Source of the DNA: a bacterium ADurb.Bin374 | GTDB lineage: Bacteria > Riflebacteria > Ozemobacteria > Ozemobacterales > Ozemobacteraceae | Length of the DNA: 5,488 nucleotides | Assembly: GCA_002068715.1 (NCBI GenBank) | Contig: MWAR01000458.1 | Location: 1-5,488 of the forward strand | Direction of reading: 5' to 3' | Shown: positions 1 through 5,488 of the stretch, one piece after another | Layout: each line of letters opens with the position of its first letter | How positions within the stretch are numbered: position 1 is the stretch's first letter | Made by a program: the position numbers and the translations under genes | Notes under the pieces: model-generated | What the model saw: the letters and a program-made list of their open reading frames with translations, nothing else | Told to the model about the DNA's origin: nothing | Databases searched by the model: none

Positions 1-1
1 G

Positions 2-2176
2 AAAAAGCTCGGCCTCGACATCGGGGGGGCGTTCACTCTGAATCTCAAGGGCTATGGCCGGCTCAACCGTCCCTCGCTGGCCGGATCGATCTCCTGTCCG
101 AGGCTGGATGTGAAAGCCGGCGGCGTTTCGGCGGCCATGCCGTTCGATCTGTCGCTGAACACGGGTGAGGAAGGGGAATACCGAGGCGACGTGTCCACGA
201 AGAACGCGAAAATCTCGACTGGCGGCGTCGATTTCGTTCTGGATGGCCTGCACAGCCGTCTTACCTGGGGCAGGCCCCGCGGCGCAAAGGCCCAGACGCT
301 GAAAATGAACGGGAACACCAGGGTGTTCGATACGATTCTCGACCTCGAGGCGGCGATAGAACCGTCAGCTCGACGAATCAGGCATCTCAGACTGAAGGGC
401 CAGAGCAGGCGCCTTCAGACGCTGATGGGCGAAGTCGCCCGGATCGGAAAGTTCAACCTGCCGTTCACAGTCGATGGCCCCGCTGCCGTCGAGTTCGTTG
501 CGTCTGGGACGTTCGAGGCGCTCACGGCGAAGGCCGCTGCCGACGTCGACGGTCTCGACCTCCGGCTTCCTCTGCAGATCGGCTCCGGCAAAACACTGCC
601 CGTGGACGTGAGCGGCATTTCGGGCCACCTGGAACTCGCTCAGATCGCGCCGGGAAGATTCGCCGGCGCGATCACGAACGGGAAGGCGAGGGCTGCCGGC
701 GGGGCGGTAACGTTGTCCGGCAGGGCAAGACTGGAGCGAGAGGGAAAGCGGCTCGCACCGATGATCGACGGCCTGATTGCCTCCCTCGCCGAGGTCGATG
801 CCGCACGGCTCATGGATATCCTGAACGGCGGTTTCCTGCCGGCCGGTGTCGCCGGCAAGCTGACGAACGTGACCGGAAAAATGGGCGGGAAGCTGAATCT
901 TAGCGGAGGACGGAACCGGTACAGCGGCGAGGGTGAGGTCAGGATCGCGGGAGGCGGTTTCAGATGGACCGGCATCCCCGAGCCCATCAGCGCGCTCGAT
1001 GCGACGATTCTCCTGGCGCGCAGGCAGGGACGGCCGGAGTCGGTCGTCGAATGGCGCAACGTGAAGGCCGCGTTCGGCCGTTCCCTCGTCTCGATTCCGA
1101 ACGGTCAGGTCATCGACCCCCAGAAAAACGCGAAACTGACTATGAAGGGCGTTGTCGAACGGGCCTATCCGTCCGACCTGCTTGCGCTGCTGTCCGGCCT
1201 GAAACTGCCGACGGTGTCCTTCCCGAAAGAAGGTGCGTTCAGTGGCACGGTCAATCTCGGAGGCACTCTCGACGCACCGAGGTTCGATGTCGACGTGAAG
1301 ACCGAGGCCGTGGACATCCGCTACACGAGCGAGGGACGTTCCTGGACCGTCCCGGTCGGCCCCGGCGCCGTGGCGATGACATACGACCTCGGCACCGGGA
1401 ACGTGGTCGCTTCGACGTGCGACCTTGGCGTGATGAAGGGGCGAGTGCGCCTGTCGTCCGCTTCAGGCAGGCTGATGCCGGGGAAAACATCGAATTTCAA
1501 GCTGGCCGGAAGCATCGAGGGCGTCGATTTCGGAACGCTTGGCGGTGGGATCACCGGCGGAAACGGCTTCGGTCTCAAGGGGATCCTGGGCGGCGAATTC
1601 ACGGCGGAACAGACGCTCGAAGGAACTCGTGATGCGGTGTTCCAATTACGCCTGAAGAACCTCGTTGTCGAGCAGATGCCGCTCGATCCGGAAATGGTCT
1701 CGCACATCGGCCTCGAATTTCTCGAGAAACCCGAGTTCACCGAGAGCAGGCTGAATCTCTACGTCAGCAGCGAGGGCGACGTGATCGAGCGCGGCCGGGT
1801 GCGCGTTGCCGATGCCCTCTTTGCGGGACCGGAGATGCGCCTCGAGATCAGCGACAGCGCCTTCGACCCGTACAAGCTCGAGCTCGCCGGCAAGATCGTG
1901 TTCAACCCCCAGCCCCTGCGCCGTACGAAACTTGGCCGAAAAATGGGCGCCATGACCCGCGTGCTTCAGGACAAGGCGACCGGCCTGCCATATCTCGATC
2001 TGACGGTCAGCGGAACCTGGGACCGACCGGAGCTCATGGCGAAAGCTCTCGAATCCAAGGCAAAGAAACGTGGAAAGCGGAACTTCATCAAGAGTATCTT
2101 CGGCGGCCGGCGCAGCCACAAGGCGAGCGTCCAGGAACTGATGGAATGGTTTCCGGGATGGCAGCCGGGAAAGTGA
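2..2176 (+). CDS. AsmA/TamB/YhdP-like envelope protein, C-terminal part (5' end outside window)
   Basis: The reading frame is open from the left edge to TGA at 2174-2176 (724 codons visible), so the gene starts upstream; the GTG at 110 is internal. The protein is built of short alternating beta-strand segments punctuated by G-x-L-x-x-P turns characteristic of AsmA, TamB and YhdP families: GYGRLNRPSLAGSI near 50-91, GTLDAPRF near 1262-1285, and SGTWDRPEL near 2009-2035. The last ~230 residues (about 1560-2040) look like the AsmA-like C-terminal region and are followed by a very basic tail (KAKKRGKR, GGRRSHK) ending in a Trp-containing segment. Family members are long hydrophobic-groove proteins anchored in the inner membrane that span the periplasm and carry phospholipid toward the outer membrane. 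The membrane anchor would lie upstream and is not seen. The FHA gene follows 45 nt later in the same direction, with no terminator visible. The family call is firm; the subfamily and substrate are not decidable here. Confidence 0.82.
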   Translation, partial: KKLGLDIGGAFTLNLKGYGRLNRPSLAGSISCPRLDVKAGGVSAAMPFDLSLNTGEEGEYRGDVSTKNAKISTGGVDFVLDGLHSRLTWGRPRGAKAQTLKMNGNTRVFDTILDLEAAIEPSARRIRHLRLKGQSRRLQTLMGEVARIGKFNLPFTVDGPAAVEFVASGTFEALTAKAAADVDGLDLRLPLQIGSGKTLPVDVSGISGHLELAQIAPGRFAGAITNGKARAAGGAVTLSGRARLEREGKRLAPMIDGLIASLAEVDAARLMDILNGGFLPAGVAGKLTNVTGKMGGKLNLSGGRNRYSGEGEVRIAGGGFRWTGIPEPISALDATILLARRQGRPESVVEWRNVKAAFGRSLVSIPNGQVIDPQKNAKLTMKGVVERAYPSDLLALLSGLKLPTVSFPKEGAFSGTVNLGGTLDAPRFDVDVKTEAVDIRYTSEGRSWTVPVGPGAVAMTYDLGTGNVVASTCDLGVMKGRVRLSSASGRLMPGKTSNFKLAGSIEGVDFGTLGGGITGGNGFGLKGILGGEFTAEQTLEGTRDAVFQLRLKNLVVEQMPLDPEMVSHIGLEFLEKPEFTESRLNLYVSSEGDVIERGRVRVADALFAGPEMRLEISDSAFDPYKLELAGKIVFNPQPLRRTKLGRKMGAMTRVLQDKATGLPYLDLTVSGTWDRPELMAKALESKAKKRGKRNFIKSIFGGRRSHKASVQELMEWFPGWQPGK

Positions 2177-2216
2177 CATGCGGACCGTCAATTCTCTGAC
2201 CCCAAAACAACGAACC

Positions 2217-2221
2217 GGGAG
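2217..2221 (+). promoter_or_regulatory. Shine-Dalgarno GGGAG for the FHA gene
   Basis: GGGAG directly abuts the ATG at 2222 (zero spacing), which is too close for normal initiation there. The same motif is 9 nt from an in-frame TTG at 2231 and 12 nt from an in-frame ATG at 2234. The real start may therefore be three or four codons later. The signal peptide (two Arg, then a hydrophobic core) is intact with any of these starts. Confidence 0.45.
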
Positions 2222-3604
2222 ATGAATGCATTGATGACACGGCGAATATTGAATGTGCTATATATTATAATGTATTTTGCCGCGGTGAGCCCGTGCGCCG
2301 TGGCGCAGACGTTGTCTGGACCGGCGGAGTCAGAGCCTGGTGCCCTGTTCGTCGTCGATGTTTCCGTTCCGGCCGGGGGCGGCCCTGCCTGGCGGCTGAC
2401 GTTCGATCCCGCGACGGTGCAGTTCATGGGACTTGTCGCTCCGACGCCGGAGGTCCAGTTGTCTGGTGACTCGATGCTCGAAATCACGCCTGAAAACGGG
2501 AAGGGCGGTGTATACCAGGTCAAATTTCTTCCGTTTCCCAACGGCGCGTCCGCGGATTTCGTGCTTGGCCGGGCCGCTGGGGGAGGGGCGAAACTTCACG
2601 TCGCGTTCGTCGCGAAACTGGAAGAAAAGCAGTATCATTTTCACATCCTGGGCGGAGGCATTCTCCTCCTTGTCGTCGCATGGGCCGTCTGGCGATACCA
2701 GAAGAAAAATCCAGGCCTCATGTCGACACGATCGTTGTTTCTGAACTTCGAGGAACTCCAGAAGGCACGCGAGCAGTTTTTCTCCGGTCATCCGGCGCCG
2801 CCCGTTTCAGATGTTCCTGCAGGGGCTTCAGAACAGCCTCCGGGAAACGATGTATCTCCTGCCGTCCCGCAAACCGCCGAGCCGACACAGGCGATGCCTG
2901 TCATGACTGTTTCTCCGGAGCCTTTCGAAACGCCGGCTCCTGTTCCGCAGGCGGAACGGACACGTGAAATGCCGGTCTCAGTGCCGCACCCCGAATCGAA
3001 AGGCGCCCCGAACGAATCTGCCGGAATACCGGCGGAGAAGCCGGATCTGCCGCCCGGTGACGTTGATGCCGCTCAGGAGGCTGGTGAACAGCGGAAACCG
3101 CCGACTGAGGAAACTGGCGAAACGGCCGAGATGCCCGCTGTCGACATGTCGAAAAAGACTGTTGCCCGGAGCGGTATGTCAGGAAAAGTCCCTGCCGTCG
3201 ATTCGACGGTTGCCATGCCTGAGACGCCACAACCAGATGAAAAGGTCGGTTCCTCCGACAAGACGATCTCGAGAAGCGGATTTCTGCGGCAGAGTGAGTC
3301 GGGGCCGGTTCCGGCCTCCGTCTACGTGAAACTCACGGATGAGAACGGAAGGGTGTTCGAAGGCCGTGGCGTGGAAGTGCTGATCGGTCGCGCGAAAGAG
3401 TGCAACATCTCGATGACCGCCGCTGAGGTGAGCCGACGGCATCTGCTCGTCAGGCGCGAAAAGGGCAGGTTTGTCGCCGTGCAGCAGACGACGTCGAACA
3501 TCACGGAAATCAACGGAATGTCTGTCAAAGGCGCATTGGAAATACGTTCCGGAGACAAAGTAACCCTTGGCGGAACGATATTCACGATCGAGATCACGAT
3601 CTGA
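2222..3604 (+). CDS. Single-pass membrane protein: signal peptide, cohesin-like domain, TM helix, long linker, C-terminal FHA domain
   Basis: Visible layout of 460 residues. Signal peptide is at about 1-28 (Arg7-Arg8, hydrophobic core, A-V-A before Gln29). A beta-rich extracytoplasmic domain is at about 30-135; its pattern (PGALFVVDVSV, then WRLTFDPATVQFMGL) resembles a short cohesin/Ig-like fold. One TM helix is at about 142-158, followed by Arg/Lys (RYQKK), placing the rest in the cytoplasm. A Pro/Glu/Thr-rich, probably disordered linker is at about 185-360. The FHA domain is at about 367-460 with all hallmark sites: Gly389-Arg390, Ser404-Arg-Arg-His407 and Asn431-Gly432. FHA domains bind phosphothreonine peptides, so the protein probably acts as a membrane adaptor for a Ser/Thr kinase encoded elsewhere. 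The linker carries repeated Thr motifs, listed separately. It follows the AsmA-like gene by 45 nt and is probably co-transcribed with it. The FHA call is strong, the topology good, the cohesin-like call tentative, and the ligand and partner unknown. Confidence 0.88.
   Translation: MNALMTRRILNVLYIIMYFAAVSPCAVAQTLSGPAESEPGALFVVDVSVPAGGGPAWRLTFDPATVQFMGLVAPTPEVQLSGDSMLEITPENGKGGVYQVKFLPFPNGASADFVLGRAAGGGAKLHVAFVAKLEEKQYHFHILGGGILLLVVAWAVWRYQKKNPGLMSTRSLFLNFEELQKAREQFFSGHPAPPVSDVPAGASEQPPGNDVSPAVPQTAEPTQAMPVMTVSPEPFETPAPVPQAERTREMPVSVPHPESKGAPNESAGIPAEKPDLPPGDVDAAQEAGEQRKPPTEETGETAEMPAVDMSKKTVARSGMSGKVPAVDSTVAMPETPQPDEKVGSSDKTISRSGFLRQSESGPVPASVYVKLTDENGRVFEGRGVEVLIGRAKECNISMTAAEVSRRHLLVRREKGRFVAVQQTTSNITEINGMSVKGALEIRSGDKVTLGGTIFTIEITI
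2885..3280 (+). repeat. Degenerate Thr-containing motif repeats in the FHA-protein linker
   Basis: At protein level the linker carries T-x-(A/E)-M-P four times: TQAMP at residue 222 (2885-2899), TREMP at 247 (2960-2974), TAEMP at 301 (3122-3136) and TVAMP at 329 (3206-3220). It also carries K-T-(V/I)-(A/S)-R-S-G twice: residues 312-318 (3155-3175) and 347-353 (3260-3280). The last two TxxMP copies are each followed by one KTxxRSG copy, suggesting a loosely duplicated unit (3122-3181 and 3206-3289). Codons differ between copies (for example aca cag gcg atg cct versus acg gcc gag atg ccc), so the peptide is kept rather than the DNA. A role as phosphorylation or FHA-binding sites is inference. 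Confidence 0.6.
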
Positions 3605-3624
3605 GATGCGGGCAGAAGATCGGA

Positions 3625-4707
3625 TCAGCGCCGGTTCATGACGGAAAACTCGAGGGTGGCTGAAGCGGTGTTACCGCCGATGTCTGATGCTTCGACGTCG
3701 AGGGCGTAGCGGCCATTGGCGAGGTCCGAGGTGCGAAGCGCGTATTCCGGCTTGTATCCGAGCGCGGGATTGCCGTTCGTCAGATTCATGAGGAAAAAAC
3801 GCGGGCCGCCGTTTCCGTTCGATTCGATGACGCCCATCGGCGTTTTCAGGCGTTCCTTGTAGATGACGGTTGCTAGCTGGGTTCTGTCGCCCCTGATGGG
3901 AAGTCTGTCGAATTTGAACACGTCAGAGAAGGGAATGATGATCCCCGCCGGGGCATCGAGCCTGCGTACCGACGCCCGGATGCGATAGGGGGAATACAGA
4001 TACCCGCCGCCCGGCAGAGAATCGGTGACGGCCATGACGAAATCGATGTCGCCGAACACCTCGGATTTGCCGTTGGAGCCGCCGAAGGCGACGGTTTCCT
4101 CGTTCGGAACGGCCCAGATGCCGTGGATCGTCGGCGGCTGGGTGTCCGGCACAGGGGCCAGGAAGGGGAGCGGGTTGAGATACGAGCCGTCTGAAGCGAT
4201 CACTTCGAGGTGGATATGATCGTATTTTTCCGTCACCGGCAGAACCGCTTCCGTCCAGGGCACGATGTTGCCGATGGAATCGCCTGCGACGACGTCCGTC
4301 CCGCTTTCGGCTTTCGAGAGAAGATGGTAGGGGATCGAGCTCGGATCGAGATGCCGGAAACACCAGTTCGTTCCGTCTTTTGTGACAATACTTACTTCTA
4401 TATATTTTGACGAGAGATCGCCCGAGGGAGTGAACGGACTTCGTACATAGGCGAATCTGAGAGGAGTGCGGGAAGCATCGATCCGATAACTCGAAATCGT
4501 CACCTTTCCCGACACCGGCGAGTAAACGACCGTCCCTGCCGGGGCGCGCACATCGAGGCCTCCATGGAGATACGGCACTTTTCCGTAGTTCTGAAAATCA
4601 TGAAACTGAGCCCCGACCCGGACGAATCCGCGGACAGGCCAGGCGTTCTGACAGGCCGCCAGGTTCGGAATCAAAAAAAACAATAATAAAAAGATATTAT
4701 TTTTCAT
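3625..4707 (-). CDS. M23 (LytM-type) zinc metallopeptidase, predicted lipoprotein
   Basis: The protein has 360 residues. The N-terminus has Lys2, a hydrophobic core and a lipobox L-A-A-C ending at Cys19 (+2 is Gln, so no classical Asp inner-membrane retention signal), implying a lipid-anchored envelope protein. The M23 domain spans about 22-185. His48-x3-Asp52 (in HGGLD) and His166 (in D-H-I-H-L-E-V) match the zinc ligands, and His119 (FRHLD) and His164 match the catalytic histidines, so it looks enzymatically competent. M23 enzymes cut peptide cross-bridges of peptidoglycan or supply that fold to activate amidases; retained catalytic residues favour hydrolysis. Residues about 190-358 form a second, beta-rich region that begins DTQPPTI and ends with a D-x-G-G-N turn and alternating strands, like an Ig-type accessory domain. 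The start has a good AGGA 8 nt upstream. It lies 45 nt after rlmE on the same strand and converges on the FHA gene. Substrate and partner are not evident. Confidence 0.88.
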   Translation of the reverse strand: MKNNIFLLLFFLIPNLAACQNAWPVRGFVRVGAQFHDFQNYGKVPYLHGGLDVRAPAGTVVYSPVSGKVTISSYRIDASRTPLRFAYVRSPFTPSGDLSSKYIEVSIVTKDGTNWCFRHLDPSSIPYHLLSKAESGTDVVAGDSIGNIVPWTEAVLPVTEKYDHIHLEVIASDGSYLNPLPFLAPVPDTQPPTIHGIWAVPNEETVAFGGSNGKSEVFGDIDFVMAVTDSLPGGGYLYSPYRIRASVRRLDAPAGIIIPFSDVFKFDRLPIRGDRTQLATVIYKERLKTPMGVIESNGNGGPRFFLMNLTNGNPALGYKPEYALRTSDLANGRYALDVEASDIGGNTASATLEFSVMNRR

Positions 4708-4712
4708 AATAT
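4694..4712 (-). promoter_or_regulatory. AU-only hairpin across the start codon of the M23 lipoprotein gene
   Basis: In the mRNA sense, AUAUUAU (4712-4706) pairs perfectly with AUAAUAU (4700-4694) around a GAAAA loop, giving a 7-bp stem whose tip contains the A and U of the start codon. The Shine-Dalgarno AGGA (4719-4716) sits just outside the stem. With only A-U pairs the structure should be marginally stable, so any effect on initiation would be modest or temperature-dependent. The pairing is seen in the sequence; the function is inference. Confidence 0.3.
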
Positions 4713-4715
4713 TAT

Positions 4716-4719
4716 TCCT
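4716..4719 (-). promoter_or_regulatory. Shine-Dalgarno AGGA for the M23 lipoprotein gene
   Basis: On the minus strand AGGA lies 8 nt upstream of ATG at 4707, good spacing. It supports this start, which also gives a complete signal peptide and lipobox. Confidence 0.6.
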
Positions 4720-4751
4720 GCCCTCGAGCGGTTGTCGAGTTGCGGAAATCG

Positions 4752-4757
4752 ATTATA
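4752..4757 (-). promoter_or_regulatory. Candidate -10 box TATAAT ahead of the M23 lipoprotein gene
   Basis: A perfect TATAAT overlaps the stop codon of rlmE on the minus strand and would give transcription start near 4745 and a leader of about 38 nt. No good -35 hexamer is present at 16-18 nt spacing (the nearest weak match, TTTCAA, is only 14 nt away), and no extended TGn precedes it. It may be a chance product of the end of rlmE. It would allow the peptidase to be expressed independently of rlmE. Confidence 0.25.
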
Positions 4758-5367
4758 CTGCCGATGGCCCCTTGAAACCCGTGCCTACGAGGTAAACTTC
4801 GCGGCTTCTCGAGAGGGAGGCTTCGGGGTTGACGGATTTGAGGAACTCGAACTTCTTTTTTGCCTCGGAATGGAGATCCTTGTATTCGGAGCCTTCGAAC
4901 ACCTTGCCCACGAAACTGCCGCCAGGCTTGAGCCACCTGTCGCAGAGTTCGAGAGCCAGCGCCACCAGGGCGGCGGAGTTCGATGTGTCGGCATGGTGGA
5001 TGCCGGTCGTGTCGGGAGCCATGTCGCTCAGGATGACATCGAACTTGCCTTTGGCGGCGTCGGCGATCTTCTTCTGCGACTCTTCGGCACGTATATCGCC
5101 TTGTATAATGACCGCGCCATCGATCGGGTCGATCGGGAGAAGATCGATGGCGACGACGAGCCCCCTCCCGTTCAGACAGTGGATGGCCATCTGCGTCCAG
5201 CTTCCGGGCGCGGCGCCGAGATCGAGAATCTTCATGCCTGGCTTCAGCAGCTTGTACTTGCGGTGAATTTCTTCGAGCTTGTAGGCTGCGCGCGAGCGGA
5301 ACTGCTCTTGACGGGCCTTGCGAAGCCAGGGATCGTTCAGGCGGTCCTTGAACCAGGCTTTTGCCAT
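4753..5367 (-). CDS. rlmE: 23S rRNA (uridine-2552-2'-O)-methyltransferase RlmE (FtsJ/RrmJ)
   Basis: The protein has 204 residues, close to the ~209 of the E. coli protein. It uses S-adenosylmethionine to methylate the 2'-OH of U2552 in the 23S rRNA A-loop, a late step in 50S subunit maturation, in the cytoplasm. Visible family signatures: RSRAAYKL with catalytic Lys30; the SAM-binding loop DLGAAPGSW at 49-57; Asp75 in AIDLLPIDP; catalytic Asp115 in SDMAPD; Lys155 in GGSFVGKVFEG; and Glu190 with Tyr192 in SREVYLV. Lys30, Asp115, Lys155 and Glu190 correspond to the E. coli K38-D124-K164-E199 tetrad with near-constant offset. The N-terminus is about 8 residues shorter than in E. coli. The start ATG lies 4 nt after the stop of the upstream gene and has no recognisable Shine-Dalgarno, so translational coupling is likely. 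The M23 lipoprotein gene follows 45 nt downstream. Confidence 0.95.
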   Translation of the reverse strand: MAKAWFKDRLNDPWLRKARQEQFRSRAAYKLEEIHRKYKLLKPGMKILDLGAAPGSWTQMAIHCLNGRGLVVAIDLLPIDPIDGAVIIQGDIRAEESQKKIADAAKGKFDVILSDMAPDTTGIHHADTSNSAALVALALELCDRWLKPGGSFVGKVFEGSEYKDLHSEAKKKFEFLKSVNPEASLSRSREVYLVGTGFKGPSAV

Positions 5368-5371
5368 GGTC

Positions 5372-5488
5372 TTACTGGATCGGCTCGACGGTGAGCGCCG
5401 TGTTGTTCATGCGGACGGGGGGAAGGGCCGTGATTCCACCGGTGGATTCGATATACCGCTCGATGGCGTCGCGGACTAGAACACCCGT
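5372..5488 (-). CDS. C-terminal end of an unidentified protein (5' end outside window)
   Basis: On the minus strand one frame is open from the right edge to TAA at 5374-5372, giving 38 codons. The visible end reads roughly RDAIERYIESTGGI, then LPPVRMNN, then LTVEPIQ and stop. The stop lies 4 nt before the rlmE ATG, the spacing expected of a co-transcribed, translationally coupled gene, which is the main reason to accept it. The fragment is a short amphipathic helix followed by a strand-like ending; I do not recognise the family and assign no function. Confidence 0.55.
   Translation of the reverse strand, partial: TGVLVRDAIERYIESTGGITALPPVRMNNTALTVEPIQ

Noticed and set aside
110..112. GTG at 110 as the start of the AsmA-like gene
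   Set aside because: The same frame is open to the window edge and its upstream residues continue the AsmA-type pattern; no Shine-Dalgarno precedes it.
964..1632. 222-codon open frame overlapping the AsmA-like gene in another forward frame
   Set aside because: Arg/Gly/Pro-rich, no domain, wholly inside a convincing gene; a frame shadow of GC-rich coding DNA.
1646..2191. 181-codon open frame antisense to the end of the AsmA-like gene
   Set aside because: The sense strand carries family motifs here; the antisense product shows none.
2266..2271. TATAAT inside the start of the FHA gene
   Set aside because: Lies downstream of the start codons, has no -35 at proper spacing, and encodes the signal-peptide core; no later start would keep the signal peptide.
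3597..3622. Inverted repeat CGATCT ... AGATCG between the convergent genes, as a terminator
   Set aside because: Only 6 bp with a 14-nt loop and no T-run on either side; too weak to call.
4723..4739. Inverted repeat CTCGA ... TCGAG between rlmE and the M23 gene
   Set aside because: A 5-bp stem with a 7-nt loop and no T-run; could arise by chance.
4732..5394. 220-codon open frame antisense to rlmE
   Set aside because: rlmE on the other strand has every catalytic residue; the antisense frame has no recognisable domain and no ribosome site.
1..5488. Defence island, CRISPR, retron, toxin-antitoxin or mobile element
   Set aside because: No spaced repeats, no nuclease, reverse transcriptase, transposase or integrase motifs, and no small paired genes; the content is envelope, signalling and rRNA-modification genes.

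Overview
The window reads as ordinary chromosomal DNA of a moderately GC-rich bacterium. An AsmA-type protein, a lipoprotein signal with a non-Asp +2 residue and an LytM-type exported peptidase all point to a diderm (Gram-negative-type) cell envelope. An FHA protein implies Ser/Thr phospho-signalling. I cannot place the organism taxonomically. I see no tRNA or rRNA gene, no CRISPR array, no insertion sequence, no integrase, and no sharp base-composition break that would mark an island.

The layout is two convergent blocks. On the + strand, the 3' two-thirds or less of a large AsmA/TamB/YhdP-like envelope gene runs in from the left edge (stop at 2176). After 45 nt it is followed by a 460-residue single-pass membrane protein with a signal peptide, a cohesin-like extracytoplasmic beta-domain, one TM helix, a long Pro/Glu-rich cytoplasmic linker and a C-terminal FHA domain (2222-3604). 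On the - strand, reading leftward from the right edge, come the last 38 codons of an unidentified gene, then rlmE/ftsJ (23S rRNA Um2552 2'-O-methyltransferase) 4 nt later, then an M23 (LytM-type) lipoprotein peptidase 45 nt after that. The blocks meet tail to tail with only 20 nt between stop codons. No gene-free stretch exceeds 50 nt.

The + strand pair would link an intermembrane lipid-transport-type protein with a phosphothreonine-reading membrane adaptor. The - strand block would pair rRNA modification with cell-wall hydrolysis, most likely a simple transcription unit and not a pathway.

The most interesting signal is in the FHA protein's linker. It carries four copies of a Thr-x-(Ala/Glu)-Met-Pro motif and two copies of Lys-Thr-(Val/Ile)-(Ala/Ser)-Arg-Ser-Gly. 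All present a threonine with a distinctive +3 residue, the position FHA domains usually read. This suggests a phospho-switch in which the linker is phosphorylated and bound by FHA domains in cis or trans. No complete novel defence or mobile system is visible.
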